NCBI GenBank assembly: GCA_040878005.1
Contig: JBBDMW010000023.1
Span: 1 to 64,000 of the forward strand
Length of the DNA stretch: 64,000 nucleotides
Source of the DNA: JBBDMW01 sp040878005
GTDB lineage: Bacteria; Chloroflexota; Dehalococcoidia; Lucifugimonadales; Lucifugimonadaceae
Direction: 5' to 3'
How positions within the stretch are numbered: the stretch's first letter is position 1; the number at the start of each line of letters is the position of its first letter. The notes under the pieces are model-generated. The model worked only from the letters and a program-made list of their open reading frames with translations, was not told the DNA's origin and did not search any database. Positions 26,609-35,904 of this stretch are shown one piece after another. A program made the position numbers and the translations under genes.

Positions 26609-27196
26609 TGCCATTCTCCTTCGGCGTTCCGGTTGTCCGGGTTTCGCCGCTTGTTCATGTGACCACGCTAAATAAGCTCCCTCACACGGTCCGCGAGCAC
26701 GGTCATGGCAATCTTTTCCCGGCGACTTCTTGCGCGACCTGCACAAACCTGACAGTGTCCCAGCTTGTGCGCAAAGTCCCCGTGATCTTGCCGTTTATTC
26801 CAAAAACGGGCTTGACACGCCAGTCCCGGGGCGTTTCAGCCAAGGTTTTTCAAGTGGTGGTGGCCATGACCAACGCCAACCTCTTATGTGTGGCCAGATC
26901 ACCCGGCAACACAGGTGATGCGGACCGCCGGTGATGCGGCATTCACTCCAGCGGGGGGAGTCTTGCGCTTACAGAGCGCTTACCGCAATTTTCAAGTTGC
27001 ATCTCAGCGCACCTTCCGGGCTTCACCGCGATTGGCGATATGACATGTCCGAAGGTGTAGGCCTGCTGTAAGACTGGCCGGTGATTCGTGGCGAACGCAG
27101 AACACAGCCAACTGATGTGCGTCACTCGTGGGTAGGACTGTGCCGTTCCGCTGTCGTACCATTCCCCTCGCAATCGACACTGGTATGGAGGACTCG
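26609..27196. other. Intergenic region
   Basis: The stretch is 588 bases between the divergent CBS gene and a small membrane-protein gene. Open frames here are short and unlike proteins. No RNA gene or clear repeat was recognised. Confidence 0.4.
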
Positions 27197-27550
27197 ATGG
27201 CGAACAGCACCGCGAATACTCTTGTTCACAGTGGGGCGGTCACCCTGGCTTTGAGCGTTATTGCGCTGGTGCTGGCGCTCATCGCCATATTTGTTCCCAC
27301 GGAGCCAGTTGACGTGGGGTTTGACCATCCAGACAGGATGGCTTTCTACCAGACGTTCTCGCTGTTGCTGGCGGCGGGGTCGGTTGTTGCCGGAGCTGCG
27401 ATTGTTACCGCACGGAGCGTGGACGGCCGCAGCTTGAGGATGTCTGCCACGCTCCTTGGAGCTACCGCGTTCATGGCCAACGCGCTGCTGTTGCTGCTGA
27501 TTGCCGGCGCCTGCGGGCCGGGCGTGTTCCGTGGAATGTGTATGCCATGA
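27197..27550 (+). CDS. Small integral membrane protein, unknown function
   Basis: About 117 residues with three hydrophobic segments: VTLALSVIALVLALIAIFV, FSLLLAAGSVVAGAAIVTA and LLGATAFMANALLLLLIAGA. I recognise no family. The frame is open to 27128, but the ATG at 27197 has GGAGG five bases upstream, so the start is well supported. The neighbours are a convergent MFS transporter and a divergent CBS protein; no operon is evident. Confidence 0.65.
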   Translation: MANSTANTLVHSGAVTLALSVIALVLALIAIFVPTEPVDVGFDHPDRMAFYQTFSLLLAAGSVVAGAAIVTARSVDGRSLRMSATLLGATAFMANALLLLLIAGACGPGVFRGMCMP

Positions 27551-27614
27551 GAACCGTACGGATGACCGGGTACCCAGACCCGATGCCACGGTACGAGGTT
27601 CCAGGTGACGTTCG

Positions 27615-28913
27615 TCAGGCTTGAGCCGGGTTGGATGGCGTGGTCTTTCGCGGCCGTATGGCGAAGAACGCCGCTGCGGCGGAGATTGGAGGGAGTGCCA
27701 GGAACAAGATCAGCCCGGTGGTATATGCGCCTGTTTGGTCAAACAGGTAGGCGAGTGGCAGGGGGCCGAAGGCTGCTGACGCCATCATGCCCACGTTTCC
27801 CACTCCACGTATGCTCCCGAGGTGTTTGCGGCCAAAGTACGCCGGCCAAACCGCATGGTTGATATTCATCAATGAGCCGGTGGTCAGGCCGAGAAGGGCA
27901 CCGTAAACGTAAGCCTGCCACGGTTCGGAGATAGCCAGCACCAACAGTATGGCCACCGCAAGGGATATCTGCCCCCCTGCCATAAGGTAACGCATGGAGA
28001 AGCGGTCGGATAGGAACCCTCCTAAGAACTGGCCAACGATCAACATGGGAGCTATGACCGTGAACACTGACGCCGCCAAGGCGGGGTCCAACCCCTTTTC
28101 GGACAGCAGCTTGACCTGGTGAAACATTAGCCCGGTGCCTATGAGCGACTGGGCAGACCCCGCGATGATCAAAAGCCACAACGAACGTGTGCGAAGAGAT
28201 TCGCTGAGTGTCCATGCATCATCAGGATTGTTTTCGGCAGAACCGCGCTCCCACCTGCCGGGCCGATCACCGTCGGGCAGAAGCCCCACAGATTCCGGCA
28301 TTCGCCTGACAAAGACGGCTGCAGGGATGATCAGCAGTCCCCAGATTATGAAGCCAAGCGCCACCCACGCTTCCCGCCATCCCACCTGCGAGATCAGGAA
28401 GCTTACGAGAGGCGGGAAAGCGCCACTCGCCAATGCTCCCCCCAGGGTTGCTATGGCAAGAACCTTGCCGCGGCTCCTGACGAACCACATGGAAACCATG
28501 GTAGCCGGTATGAGCGTGAGCGCCCCCTGCCCGAGGGTGCGGATGGCGGCAAACCCTGCGTACATCTCGAACGGGTGGTCCACCCGGCTCATCCATAGGG
28601 CGGCCAATCCAAATACCACCGCTACGGCGACCAGCATGATCCGGGGGCCAAAGCGGTCCAGCATCCGGCCAACGAACACTATAAGGCCGGCTGCCGTCAG
28701 TGAACCAAAGAAGTAGAGGGTGGTAATAAGGGTCTGGGACCACCGCAGCTCTTCTATTACAGGATTTAGGAATACGGAGAATGTATAGGTCTGTCCGGGC
28801 GCTGACGCAAACATTGCCAGCGCCGCGATTGCGACTATGACCCATCCGTAAAAGAATGGAGTTGCCTGTACGACCCGCGGTGTACTTGGCGGAGTGGTTT
28901 CTGATGCGTGCAC
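27615..28913 (-). CDS. MFS transporter (oxalate/monocarboxylate-type subfamily)
   Basis: A 432-residue protein with 12 predicted membrane helices and the MFS loop between helices 2 and 3 (GRMLDRFGPR, repeated as GGFLSDRFSMR between helices 8 and 9). Phrases such as FFYGWVIVAIAALAMFASAPGQTYTFSVF are typical of the oxalate/formate antiporter and monocarboxylate porter branch. It probably moves an organic acid across the cytoplasmic membrane; the direction and substrate are unknown. It is encoded alone. Confidence 0.88.
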   Translation of the reverse strand: MHASETTPPSTPRVVQATPFFYGWVIVAIAALAMFASAPGQTYTFSVFLNPVIEELRWSQTLITTLYFFGSLTAAGLIVFVGRMLDRFGPRIMLVAVAVVFGLAALWMSRVDHPFEMYAGFAAIRTLGQGALTLIPATMVSMWFVRSRGKVLAIATLGGALASGAFPPLVSFLISQVGWREAWVALGFIIWGLLIIPAAVFVRRMPESVGLLPDGDRPGRWERGSAENNPDDAWTLSESLRTRSLWLLIIAGSAQSLIGTGLMFHQVKLLSEKGLDPALAASVFTVIAPMLIVGQFLGGFLSDRFSMRYLMAGGQISLAVAILLVLAISEPWQAYVYGALLGLTTGSLMNINHAVWPAYFGRKHLGSIRGVGNVGMMASAAFGPLPLAYLFDQTGAYTTGLILFLALPPISAAAAFFAIRPRKTTPSNPAQA

Positions 28914-29074
28914 GAACGGTAATTGTATGACAGCCCGGTGCCCGAGGGCCGCCGAGCAGGCATCAAATTAGGCGGATTGCCGCTGTGGAGCGCGCGTAAG
29001 GCGACAGCATGAGCGTGCCATGACTGGCTTTAGCGGGCCTCTGCCATTTACCACTACACGCCGGGCCTGCGCTG

Positions 29075-29395
29075 CTAAGACAGTGACCTGGGCAGCACCC
29101 TGTGAAGGTCATCCAGCTCTTCCAGGACATCGATGAGGAGCGACTCGTTGGGCAGGCGGACCGCCCGGATGTAGTCCCGGATGCGATCTTCGCCAGCTTG
29201 GTCCCACGCCCCGGTTTCGATCCAACTCACGTGGGTTTGGCCCATGCCGGTCTGTGACGCTACATCTTCCTGGTCCAAGCCACGGTGCTCTCGTACTGAT
29301 TGGAAGTAAGCGCCGAGCGAATACACCAGCGTGTTGTAGGCGGACAGCACTGCTTTGCGCCGGGCACGTCGGCCGGTGACCTTTATCGTTGGCAT
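29075..29395 (-). CDS. XRE-type helix-turn-helix regulator
   Basis: A small protein of about 106 residues with a Cro/C1-type helix-turn-helix (GLDQEDVASQTGMGQTHVSWIETG), preceded by a basic segment (VTGRRARRKAVL). An acidic, leucine-rich C-terminus (LLIDVLEELDDL) could dimerise. The ATG at 29393-29395 has AGGA upstream; an earlier GTG (29416) is less likely. No toxin or prophage gene is adjacent. Target unknown. Confidence 0.78.
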   Translation of the reverse strand: MPTIKVTGRRARRKAVLSAYNTLVYSLGAYFQSVREHRGLDQEDVASQTGMGQTHVSWIETGAWDQAGEDRIRDYIRAVRLPNESLLIDVLEELDDLHRVLPRSLS

Positions 29396-29507
29396 TTCCT
29401 GATTCCCCCATACCACCCATGAGACGGATCAGCGCGTCTGAATCCACCTCATGGCATCCACCGCCCATTGGGTTGAGCATCTGCGCCACATGCACGACGC
29501 CCCACGT

Positions 29508-30299
29508 TTACCTTCGGCCTGGGGGCGGGCCAGGTGTGAACTCTTCCCCGGCGGCGTCTTCCGGGGCGTAGCCAAGGTCTTTCTTTGCCGCCTCTATGGA
29601 GAAAATCTTCCACTTGTTATCTGAGGTGGCGTAGTAGATGCCGTAATCGAGCGACTCAGGCGCGTCAATGCAGAGGCGGACAATCTGTGTCACGTCACGA
29701 TGACTGAGCCACAGGGATAGTGCGAACGGCGAGAACGTGGGGTCGTCGTTGGAAAGCACCCACCCGATGCGGAGGTGTACGGATGATATGCCGTGGTAAT
29801 CCTTGTAGTAACTGCCCAGCGCTTCTCCGTAAGCCTTGGACACGCCGTAGTAGCCGTCCGGGCGTATCTGGTACGTCTCATCCACCAGAGGGTACGGCTG
29901 CTTGATCTTGCTGAACTCGCCATCGCAAATATGCTTCCACGGCGGGTCCAGGTAGTAACCGCCAGTAGCGTGGTTGGAACTGGCGAATATCACCCGCTTC
30001 ACCCCGGCCTCGCGGGCAGCCTCAAACACGTTGTACGTGCCGATGAAGTTGTTGGACAGGTTGGACTCCCAATTCCCCTGGGCGTTTGGGTCTGCCGCCA
30101 GGTGAACGACAGTGTGCTGACCGTCGAACGCAGGACGAATCACCTCCAGATTTGAGATGTCACCGGTGAATGAGCGCATGCCTGATGCTTCAGCCCTGTC
30201 CAGTGATGTGAAGTCGTATCGGTCGCCCAGCCGCTCGGCCAGCGTTCTGCCAATCAGTCCGGCGCCGCCGGTTACCAGTACCTTCTTGTTGTCAGCCAT
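29508..30299 (-). CDS. NAD-dependent epimerase/dehydratase, uronate dehydrogenase-like
   Basis: A 263-residue extended short-chain dehydrogenase. It has the NAD loop VTGGAGLIGRTLAERLG (9-25), DISN acidic loop, active Ser in FASSNHATGGY (about 106-116) and Tyr151xxxLys155 in YYGVSK. The FASSNHATG phrase and length match uronate dehydrogenases, which oxidise uronic acids to aldarolactones. NDP-sugar epimerases are the alternative. An AAGGAG precedes the ATG. It lies downstream of nothing obvious on its strand, and an XRE regulator gene follows about 110 bases later. Confidence 0.87.
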   Translation of the reverse strand: MADNKKVLVTGGAGLIGRTLAERLGDRYDFTSLDRAEASGMRSFTGDISNLEVIRPAFDGQHTVVHLAADPNAQGNWESNLSNNFIGTYNVFEAAREAGVKRVIFASSNHATGGYYLDPPWKHICDGEFSKIKQPYPLVDETYQIRPDGYYGVSKAYGEALGSYYKDYHGISSVHLRIGWVLSNDDPTFSPFALSLWLSHRDVTQIVRLCIDAPESLDYGIYYATSDNKWKIFSIEAAKKDLGYAPEDAAGEEFTPGPPPGRR

Positions 30300-30574
30300 T
30301 TGCGACTCCTTGTGAGTGGTGAATCTTTGCTGCCGGGAACGTGCGCGGTTTATGGAGTTGTTGGCACATGTGATTGATACAGGGCCATTTTCTACAGGTT
30401 AAAGGAATGTTTGTAACGCGTGGTCATGTTCATCATGAAAGCGGGGGCGGGGAACAATATTGTTCCCGCAATCGTCTTGAGCAGTAACAACACACGCGCG
30501 TTTAACCGGCTGCAATCCGGTTACGCCCGGCCGGTATAAACTTCCCGGCCACCCACCCAACCAAGGGGACGACT

Positions 30575-32179
30575 ATGTCACCGATGCCGCTGCGCCCAGT
30601 CTTGATGACTGCACTTTTGCTCCTCGTGATTTCCGCACTTGCAGCATGTGGGGGCTCAGATTCTGCCGTCAACCTTGACGGCGATGGGTCCGGGTTTTCT
30701 GCGGACCGAAGTTCAGGAGAGGATGGGAACCCGGGCCCGGCAGGGCAGCCCGGGCCTGGCGGCGCTCAGCCCACGCCGGTTCCACCCCCGGCCGCGACTC
30801 CGGCGAGCATGTTCTTCAGCGACAGTCTGCAGGAAGAAGATGCCGAGAGGGTTGGGCTGGACGGAGACATAGCGAACTCGGCCGGGGACCGCATCATTAT
30901 CCGCACCGTCGACATGAACCTGACGGTGTCTGCCGTGCGTGACGCCATGAATGAAATTTCATCTGTGACCCGTGGCATGAACGGATGGGTGGTGTCATCA
31001 GAGCAGGTCAGGGGTCATGAAGGGGTAATCTCCGTGAGGGTTCCGGCAGAGCGGCTTGACGAGGCCCTGGACGCCTTCCGGGACCTTTCTGTCCAGGTTG
31101 AGTCCGAGCGGACTGTAAGCGAGGACTTCACAGAGGAGCACACGGACCTGGGGTCGCGCCTGGGCGCACTGGAAGCCACAGAGCAGGCGCTTAGGACGCT
31201 GTTCGACAGGGCGGAGACGATTGAGGATGCCATATCTGTGCAGGCTGAGCTTTCCAAGGTCCAGCAGGAGATTGAGTCATTGCAGGGCAGGCTGGACTAC
31301 CTGACACAAAGCTCCGCTTTCTCACTCATCAGGATGAGCCTCAGGGCGGCGCCCCTTGAACTGCATGTGGATGCGGGGCCAGACCGTACGGGCGCAGTGG
31401 GCGTCTCCAGCCGGTTCCAGGCCATCCTGTCACCGCCTGAAGGCGTGGATGAGTTCACTGTCACCTGGGACTTCGGTGATGGCTCCAACCCCGTCACCGT
31501 TAGCCGCACCGCACCGATGGCGGGCGATGGCGGGCGTGTGACCGCGGCGGTGAGTCACACATACCGGGACGACAGTGATTCGCCATACGTTGTGACGGTG
31601 GACATCACCGGTACCGGTGACTCGGAGGTGGCCGAGGGGCAGGACACGATGATCATGACCGTCAGCCAGATACCAGTGATCGAGATATTCGCAGGTGAGG
31701 ACAAGACTGTGGCGGCGGGTGATGAGCTCCAGGTCGAAGGTTCATTTACGAGGCCGAGCGGACTGGAAGATCTCGAATTCGCATGGGATTTTGGTGATGG
31801 CTCGGCGCCGGTGACCGGGACGCTTGCGCCCGGGGTCACCGTGGCTGCTGCCACGCATGTTTATGAGAACCATCGTCCTGCCCCGTACAGGGCAACGCTG
31901 AAGATCAGCGGCGAGAGCGAAGCTGGACGGTCGGAGGCAACCAGCACGCTTTCGGTGCAGGTCAAGGAGAGGCCGGGCATCAGGGCGGCGTGGAACCCGG
32001 CTGGAACCGGCCGCAATGCGGTGAACGTGCTGGCGGATGTCGGGATTGTGGCGGCTCAGTTGGGCATCTGGCTGGCGGTACTAAGCCCATTGTGGCTTAT
32101 CGCCGGCGTCGTGGGTTTTGTCCTGTACAGGAGGCGCAGCGGCGTTGGAAGCCGCACTGTCGTCACGCCACAGGAGTAG
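30575..32179 (+). CDS. DUF4349 lipoprotein with two PKD domains and C-terminal anchor
   Basis: A 534-residue exported protein. A lipobox ALAAC marks Cys25, followed by a Gly/Pro-rich linker. A DUF4349 domain (about 105-258) contains RTVDMNLTVSAVRDAM, the GWVVSSEQVRG strand and a helical coil VQAELSKVQQEIESLQGRL. Two PKD beta domains (about 263-365 and 368-465) each have the WDFGDGS signature. A membrane helix (about 495-518) and basic tail end the protein. In DUF4349 proteins I know, the C-terminal membrane helix follows the domain directly; here PKD domains are inserted. Both N-lipid and C-helix would fix it to the membrane, with the middle outside. Function unknown, possibly adhesion or envelope sensing. 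Confidence 0.84.
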   Translation: MSPMPLRPVLMTALLLLVISALAACGGSDSAVNLDGDGSGFSADRSSGEDGNPGPAGQPGPGGAQPTPVPPPAATPASMFFSDSLQEEDAERVGLDGDIANSAGDRIIIRTVDMNLTVSAVRDAMNEISSVTRGMNGWVVSSEQVRGHEGVISVRVPAERLDEALDAFRDLSVQVESERTVSEDFTEEHTDLGSRLGALEATEQALRTLFDRAETIEDAISVQAELSKVQQEIESLQGRLDYLTQSSAFSLIRMSLRAAPLELHVDAGPDRTGAVGVSSRFQAILSPPEGVDEFTVTWDFGDGSNPVTVSRTAPMAGDGGRVTAAVSHTYRDDSDSPYVVTVDITGTGDSEVAEGQDTMIMTVSQIPVIEIFAGEDKTVAAGDELQVEGSFTRPSGLEDLEFAWDFGDGSAPVTGTLAPGVTVAAATHVYENHRPAPYRATLKISGESEAGRSEATSTLSVQVKERPGIRAAWNPAGTGRNAVNVLADVGIVAAQLGIWLAVLSPLWLIAGVVGFVLYRRRSGVGSRTVVTPQE

Positions 32180-32455
32180 CGGTGGGTTTTGAGGTTGCAG
32201 GCATTGGGCGCTACGGTTGATTCCGTGGCGTCCGATGCCCTGGCGCCAAGGTTTCGAAGGATAACTCAGTACCACTACAGAGGCGCCCATGGCGATGATG
32301 TCATGCCCCTGCTTGTTTTCCGTCAATCCGTCGCCATCAGCCACTCTCAATCTCCCATACCAGTCATTTTAAATCGAATGACAACACGCACCTCTGCGGC
32401 GTTCGGAGGACGGGCAGCCCTATGCCAGGCCGTGCCTGTGCCGTCCAGCCAAGCC

Positions 32456-33079
32456 TCATGCAAGCCTCAGGCATTCCTCCAGCCACTCCATGACTTCGCG
32501 CCGTTCCGAGCGGGATGACATCTGCTTTGTGTAGTGCTTTGCCGGGCGAACTTGCAAGCTATCTCCTGTGGTGTTTACAGAGAACTCCCGGCGCGCGCCG
32601 ACGGGTTTGTCTTCCGATCCGAATGCTGCGACGGCTCTTATTTCAATTGTGTGGACATCATCAGCCGGCAGCGGGGTACCGGGTATTCCTTCCTGAGGAT
32701 CTGTCAACAGATCATCAAACGTCCCAAGCGGTATGAACGCCCCGGGGGAAAGCGGTCCCTGTCTCAGCCTGGCTTCGGCTTCATGCGGTGTTGATTCCAA
32801 GGAGATATCGTCATAGCTCGTGACTATCCGTTTGTAGCTCTTTTCGGAGTCGTGGACCACTGCCATGACACATTCCACGTTTAAATGTTGTTGACTCATA
32901 TTTATCAACAGGCAAATTGAATTCGTGCTGTATCCCCGGGACTGATGGATTATGAGACGTGGTCGCTGACGTCGCCTGTAATCCCTGTACAGGAGGGTGG
33001 CGTAAAATACCCACACCGCCAGCATCAAGATGTTCACGAAAACCGACAAGAGCAGGGCGTTGTTTTTCAGCCATTCCAT
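32456..33079 (-). CDS. Single-pass membrane protein, unknown function
   Basis: A 207-residue protein with an N-terminal membrane helix (about 8-30, ALLLSVFVNILMLAVWVFYATLLY), a basic stop-transfer (YRDYRRRQRPR) and a soluble cytoplasmic domain rich in beta strands. It ends in charged SSRSERREVMEWLEECL. GGAG lies six to seven bases upstream of the ATG. I do not recognise a family. It sits in a patch whose base composition is visibly more AT-rich than the surrounding genes. Confidence 0.65.
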   Translation of the reverse strand: MEWLKNNALLLSVFVNILMLAVWVFYATLLYRDYRRRQRPRLIIHQSRGYSTNSICLLINMSQQHLNVECVMAVVHDSEKSYKRIVTSYDDISLESTPHEAEARLRQGPLSPGAFIPLGTFDDLLTDPQEGIPGTPLPADDVHTIEIRAVAAFGSEDKPVGARREFSVNTTGDSLQVRPAKHYTKQMSSRSERREVMEWLEECLRLA

Positions 33080-33263
33080 TTAACTCTCCATATGGTGACG
33101 TGTCGCTGAGGGGAGTGCTTTTTGCAGGAAGCGAAACTACGTACGTCTACAGTGGGATAGGTCATATCTATTTGGAAATAGATGAGGACGCGGGAGGAGG
33201 TTTTGTATCGTATGATAGCTGTGCACCTGTTTTTGGCTGTTAGCCAGTAGCGTCAACTTATGC

Positions 33264-33296
33264 CAGAAGCCCCGCTGTCATCCAGCGGGGCTTCTG
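33264..33296 (-). terminator. Hairpin downstream of the lipoprotein gene
   Basis: A 14-bp perfect stem (33264-33277 with 33283-33296) has a 5-base loop and a CCCCGCTG core. It lies 27 bases past the stop of the minus-strand lipoprotein gene. A TTGGTTAGTCTT stretch flanks it on the + side. Confidence 0.72.
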
Positions 33297-33322
33297 TTGG
33301 TTAGTCTTATGTGCTTACTGAG

Positions 33323-33898
33323 CTACCTGTCGATTGTCAAAGCGTGGTCCGGAATGACAACTGCAGTTTTTGGCCGGACAGACTCTCCGATAACTACGAA
33401 GTGAGCTTCAGCACTGGCTGAGTAAGTTCCTGACCATAGACGATCACCATTCCGGTTGAGCAAATCCCAATTTTGGACGATCGTATGAGAATCGCCAGGT
33501 GCTAAGCTAAACCCATCCGCTGGCTCTGCTAAGAAACCCTGAGGCACCGTGTTCCACACGTCTGATCCTTGGGCGTCCTTGACAAAAATCCACAAGTCGG
33601 ATGGATGCATATCAGCACTTATGCTTCGGTCGCCTACATTCGTGATCTTGAGCTTGAACTGAACAGCCTCTGTTTTGGTTGTAGGGTCAGTGAACTCCAA
33701 TCTAAACTCGAGTACTGTACCGCCTACATTCAGTCGTATTGGATCCGGTGTGTTTGAGTCAATCGCGGTTGCGAACTCTGCGACATTGGTTGTAGATGTG
33801 CTGTTACCAGGGGTCAATTGCCCGGATGGGGGCGAACTCTGGCACCCTACCAATGCGATAAGGCCTATCATGCCAACGACTGATAGAGTCTTGTACAC
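33323..33898 (-). CDS. Lipoprotein with BsuPI-like domain
   Basis: A 191-residue exported lipoprotein with hydrophobic leader and lipobox ALVGC (Cys19), a short Ser/Thr linker and a beta-sandwich domain. The pattern (VLEFRLEFTDP, VQFKLKITNVGDR, VWNTVPQGF, LAPGDSHTIVQNWDLLN and GTYSASAEA) fits the intracellular-proteinase-inhibitor (BsuPI) fold group. Starts at GTG with AGGAG six bases upstream. Codon use is more AT-rich than most neighbours. Function unknown; an extracellular binding or inhibitor role is inference. Confidence 0.75.
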   Translation of the reverse strand: MYKTLSVVGMIGLIALVGCQSSPPSGQLTPGNSTSTTNVAEFATAIDSNTPDPIRLNVGGTVLEFRLEFTDPTTKTEAVQFKLKITNVGDRSISADMHPSDLWIFVKDAQGSDVWNTVPQGFLAEPADGFSLAPGDSHTIVQNWDLLNRNGDRLWSGTYSASAEAHFVVIGESVRPKTAVVIPDHALTIDR

Positions 33899-34019
33899 TT
33901 AAGTCTCCTAGTATGTGGTCAATCTGCACTAGTATAGACGTGAGAAACAGACGGAAAGTTCCATGGTCGTAGCCGCTGCGGCGCGCGGTTTTAACTGGTG
34001 CCGACGAGGGGTCCACCGG
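33899..34019. other. Control region and debris between lipoprotein gene and protease remnant
   Basis: This is the first part of a 447-base gap without an intact gene (33899-34345). It should hold the promoter of the minus-strand lipoprotein, with its AGGAG ribosome site right after 33899. Sequence after 34262 up to 34345 shows nothing recognisable. Confidence 0.35.
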
Positions 34020-34262
34020 TATTGTGAAGCTAGAGTGCTCATCTTTGACGAACATTAGATGCTACGCACTCAGCTTGCTGCCGCTCGCAGCGCCGATATA
34101 GGTGGAGGAAGCAGTGGCGGTCCAGTTTTCGCAGATAACAAAGGCGGCCTTACTTGTCTGCTCGGTATGGTAAGTTGGGATTACGGTGCGATGGAGAGGC
34201 ACCAAAGGCCTCTGCCCGCGCTGATGTGTGGCCAGAGCCTTGAAATCGTGTCCGTCCTTTAG
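34020..34262 (+). pseudogene. Remnant of a trypsin-like protease C-terminus
   Basis: The + strand encodes ADIGGGSSGGPVFADNKGG followed by a strand LLGMVSW. This fits the nucleophile region of an S1-type protease (GxSGGP), with the Ser in GSSGGP. A stop codon directly precedes the frame's ATG at 34059. The His and Asp motifs are missing; a TGIVKL-like phrase lies in another frame just before. It reads as a frameshifted, truncated fragment, perhaps related in type to the intact protease at 12881-13870. A short real ORF of unknown role is the alternative. Confidence 0.35.
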
Positions 34263-34345
34263 TGTCTGTTTTACAGATCTGGAGGCCCAGCGCTAATTAG
34301 GCAACGATAGCCACCGCGGTAAGAGTATTATGCACACCCCTGTGT

Positions 34346-35125
34346 TCAACTGCTCTCTCGACTCTGGTCTGGAGCCACCATTTCGGAAGCAATTGAGAGC
34401 GCATCATCCAGGGCGGCCAGGCGAGGAGCGAATGCGGACCGTGGGTCATTGTCGTGAAAGTAATGAAGGACCGGGTACGCCAGGTGGCGCTGGTTGATCA
34501 GTCCAATATCGGACGTAAGCGAAACGGCGTGCTGTTCAATGGCGGACAGGTCGCTGCCATTCCATGCCCGGTTGATGATCCCTTCCGGTGTGCCGCCCAC
34601 GGCGGCGATGGTCGCCGCGACGCTTCGGCGGTGAACGGCCGCCTGTATCACTGGAACCAGGTAGCTGATGGCGAGTGTGACAAGGGCGAGACCGGTGGCA
34701 TTTGCAAGAACCGTGGCCACCTGCCATCCAGCCCCGTCAGGGCGGTAGTCGCCGTTGCCCATTGTGAACAGCGTGTAGCCGGCATAGTAAAGGCGTGTCC
34801 AGCCATCGGCTGGCTCCCCCGTCAGGCTGTCTACCACGGCCATATCGCCTGCCGCGAATATCAGCGTCCAACCCAGCCATAAGGCTACGAACCACAGGGC
34901 AAGGATGGATAGCGTTACTGCGATGCCCATGGCCTGAAGCAGCCCATGCTTGTGGACTCGATGATGTATTCCCAGCGAGAGGCGCCATAGCCCAGACGTG
35001 ATGCGGGACGTGAATGGCCCGCCGCCGCCACCGACAGCCACGACAGTCATGACCTGGTCGAACACTGCAAGTGTGACCAGGACCATCCCTCCAACCAGTA
35101 TTGCCAGAGACAACGCTTCTCCCAC
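34346..35125 (-). CDS. Two-TM-type ion channel with TMGNGD pore filter
   Basis: A 259-residue membrane protein with an N-terminal helix (LAILVGGMVLVTLAVFDQVMTVVAV), further hydrophobic segments (AMGIAVTLSILALWFVALWLGW) and a pore loop YYAGYTLFTMGNGDYRP. A following helix (VLANATGLALVTLAISYLVPVI) leads to a helical cytoplasmic tail. The layout is that of a K+-channel pore domain, but the filter reads Thr-Met-Gly-Asn-Gly-Asp, with Asn in place of the usual Tyr/Phe. Ion selectivity is therefore uncertain. The start is GTG. It is encoded alone. Confidence 0.78.
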   Translation of the reverse strand: MGEALSLAILVGGMVLVTLAVFDQVMTVVAVGGGGGPFTSRITSGLWRLSLGIHHRVHKHGLLQAMGIAVTLSILALWFVALWLGWTLIFAAGDMAVVDSLTGEPADGWTRLYYAGYTLFTMGNGDYRPDGAGWQVATVLANATGLALVTLAISYLVPVIQAAVHRRSVAATIAAVGGTPEGIINRAWNGSDLSAIEQHAVSLTSDIGLINQRHLAYPVLHYFHDNDPRSAFAPRLAALDDALSIASEMVAPDQSRESS

Positions 35126-35631
35126 GGGGCACCAGTAGCGGTTTGCCGGTCGTCGTGGCGGCCGCTGGTAGTGACGTCAGCCAGTTGCCGGAACCGGCCG
35201 CCAGACTCTACAGAGGTTGCAAGCGGTGCTGCGACTGCGAAGGCAGGCGGTCCCAGGACCCCTGATTTGATCTTGCGCCTTACGTAAATATGTTTGAACG
35301 GTCCAAACGGGTGAACGGCCGGAAATTTGGGTCATCGGTGCGCTGCGCGAACTGGTGTTCACCCTCCCGAAATCACTGCCAGACACAATTACGAAACACG
35401 CCGCATTAATGGTCAGTACTTATGTGACCGGACATTCACCGCACATATATATCGAACCTCTTGCGGTGTGCTAGTTTCAGCGGCGTATTCCCTAGCCGTT
35501 CCTTAACTCGGCGCTTATCCGTTTCCTAGGAGTATTTATCGTAAATATTTGGCTTCAAATCAGTGACTGTCATGCAGATGTGTTCCCTGCGCGTAAGCCC
35601 GACGCTGGGCAGTCGAAATGAGGCGGAGAGT
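35126..35631. other. Intergenic region upstream of the acyl-carrier operon
   Basis: A 506-base gap between divergent genes. An AT-rich patch with an ATTTATCGTAAAT near-palindrome at about 35535-35550 lies some 85 bases before the acyl carrier protein start and is the likely promoter or operator zone. No gene seen. Confidence 0.4.
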
Positions 35632-35904
35632 ATGCAAGAAACGAGCCTGCTTCACGAACGGATCAAGGCGATCCTGCTCCAAGAGCTAAACCTGGATGTC
35701 CCGGCGAATGAGATTGATTCGCAGACACGGCTGCTGGAGGAACTGGGGCTGGACTCAGCTGGACTGATCCAGTTGGTGGTGGGGCTTGAAGAAGAGTTCG
35801 ACGTTGAGATCGATGAGAGTGCGATCGGGCGTGAAGACATACAGGACATAGCCAGCATCGCAACTTTTGTGCAGGCGCACATGGATGGGCAGCAGGATGA
35901 CTGA
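35632..35904 (+). CDS. Acyl carrier protein
   Basis: A 90-residue carrier protein. The 4'-phosphopantetheine site is Ser42 in ELGLDSAGLIQLVVGLEEEF, and the acidic helical context is typical. The open frame extends to 35563, but the ATG at 35632 with GGAGAG just before gives a normal-length carrier. It is not accompanied by fatty-acid synthase genes. Its stop overlaps the start of an acyl-AMP ligase by eight bases, so the ligase most likely loads an acyl group on this carrier. It is the first gene of the five-gene operon 35632-39897. Confidence 0.92.
   Translation: MQETSLLHERIKAILLQELNLDVPANEIDSQTRLLEELGLDSAGLIQLVVGLEEEFDVEIDESAIGREDIQDIASIATFVQAHMDGQQDD

Noticed and set aside
26602..26934. 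110-codon plus-strand ORF in the gap after the CBS gene
   Set aside because: No ribosome site, no hydrophobic or domain pattern, and it overlaps the CBS control region.
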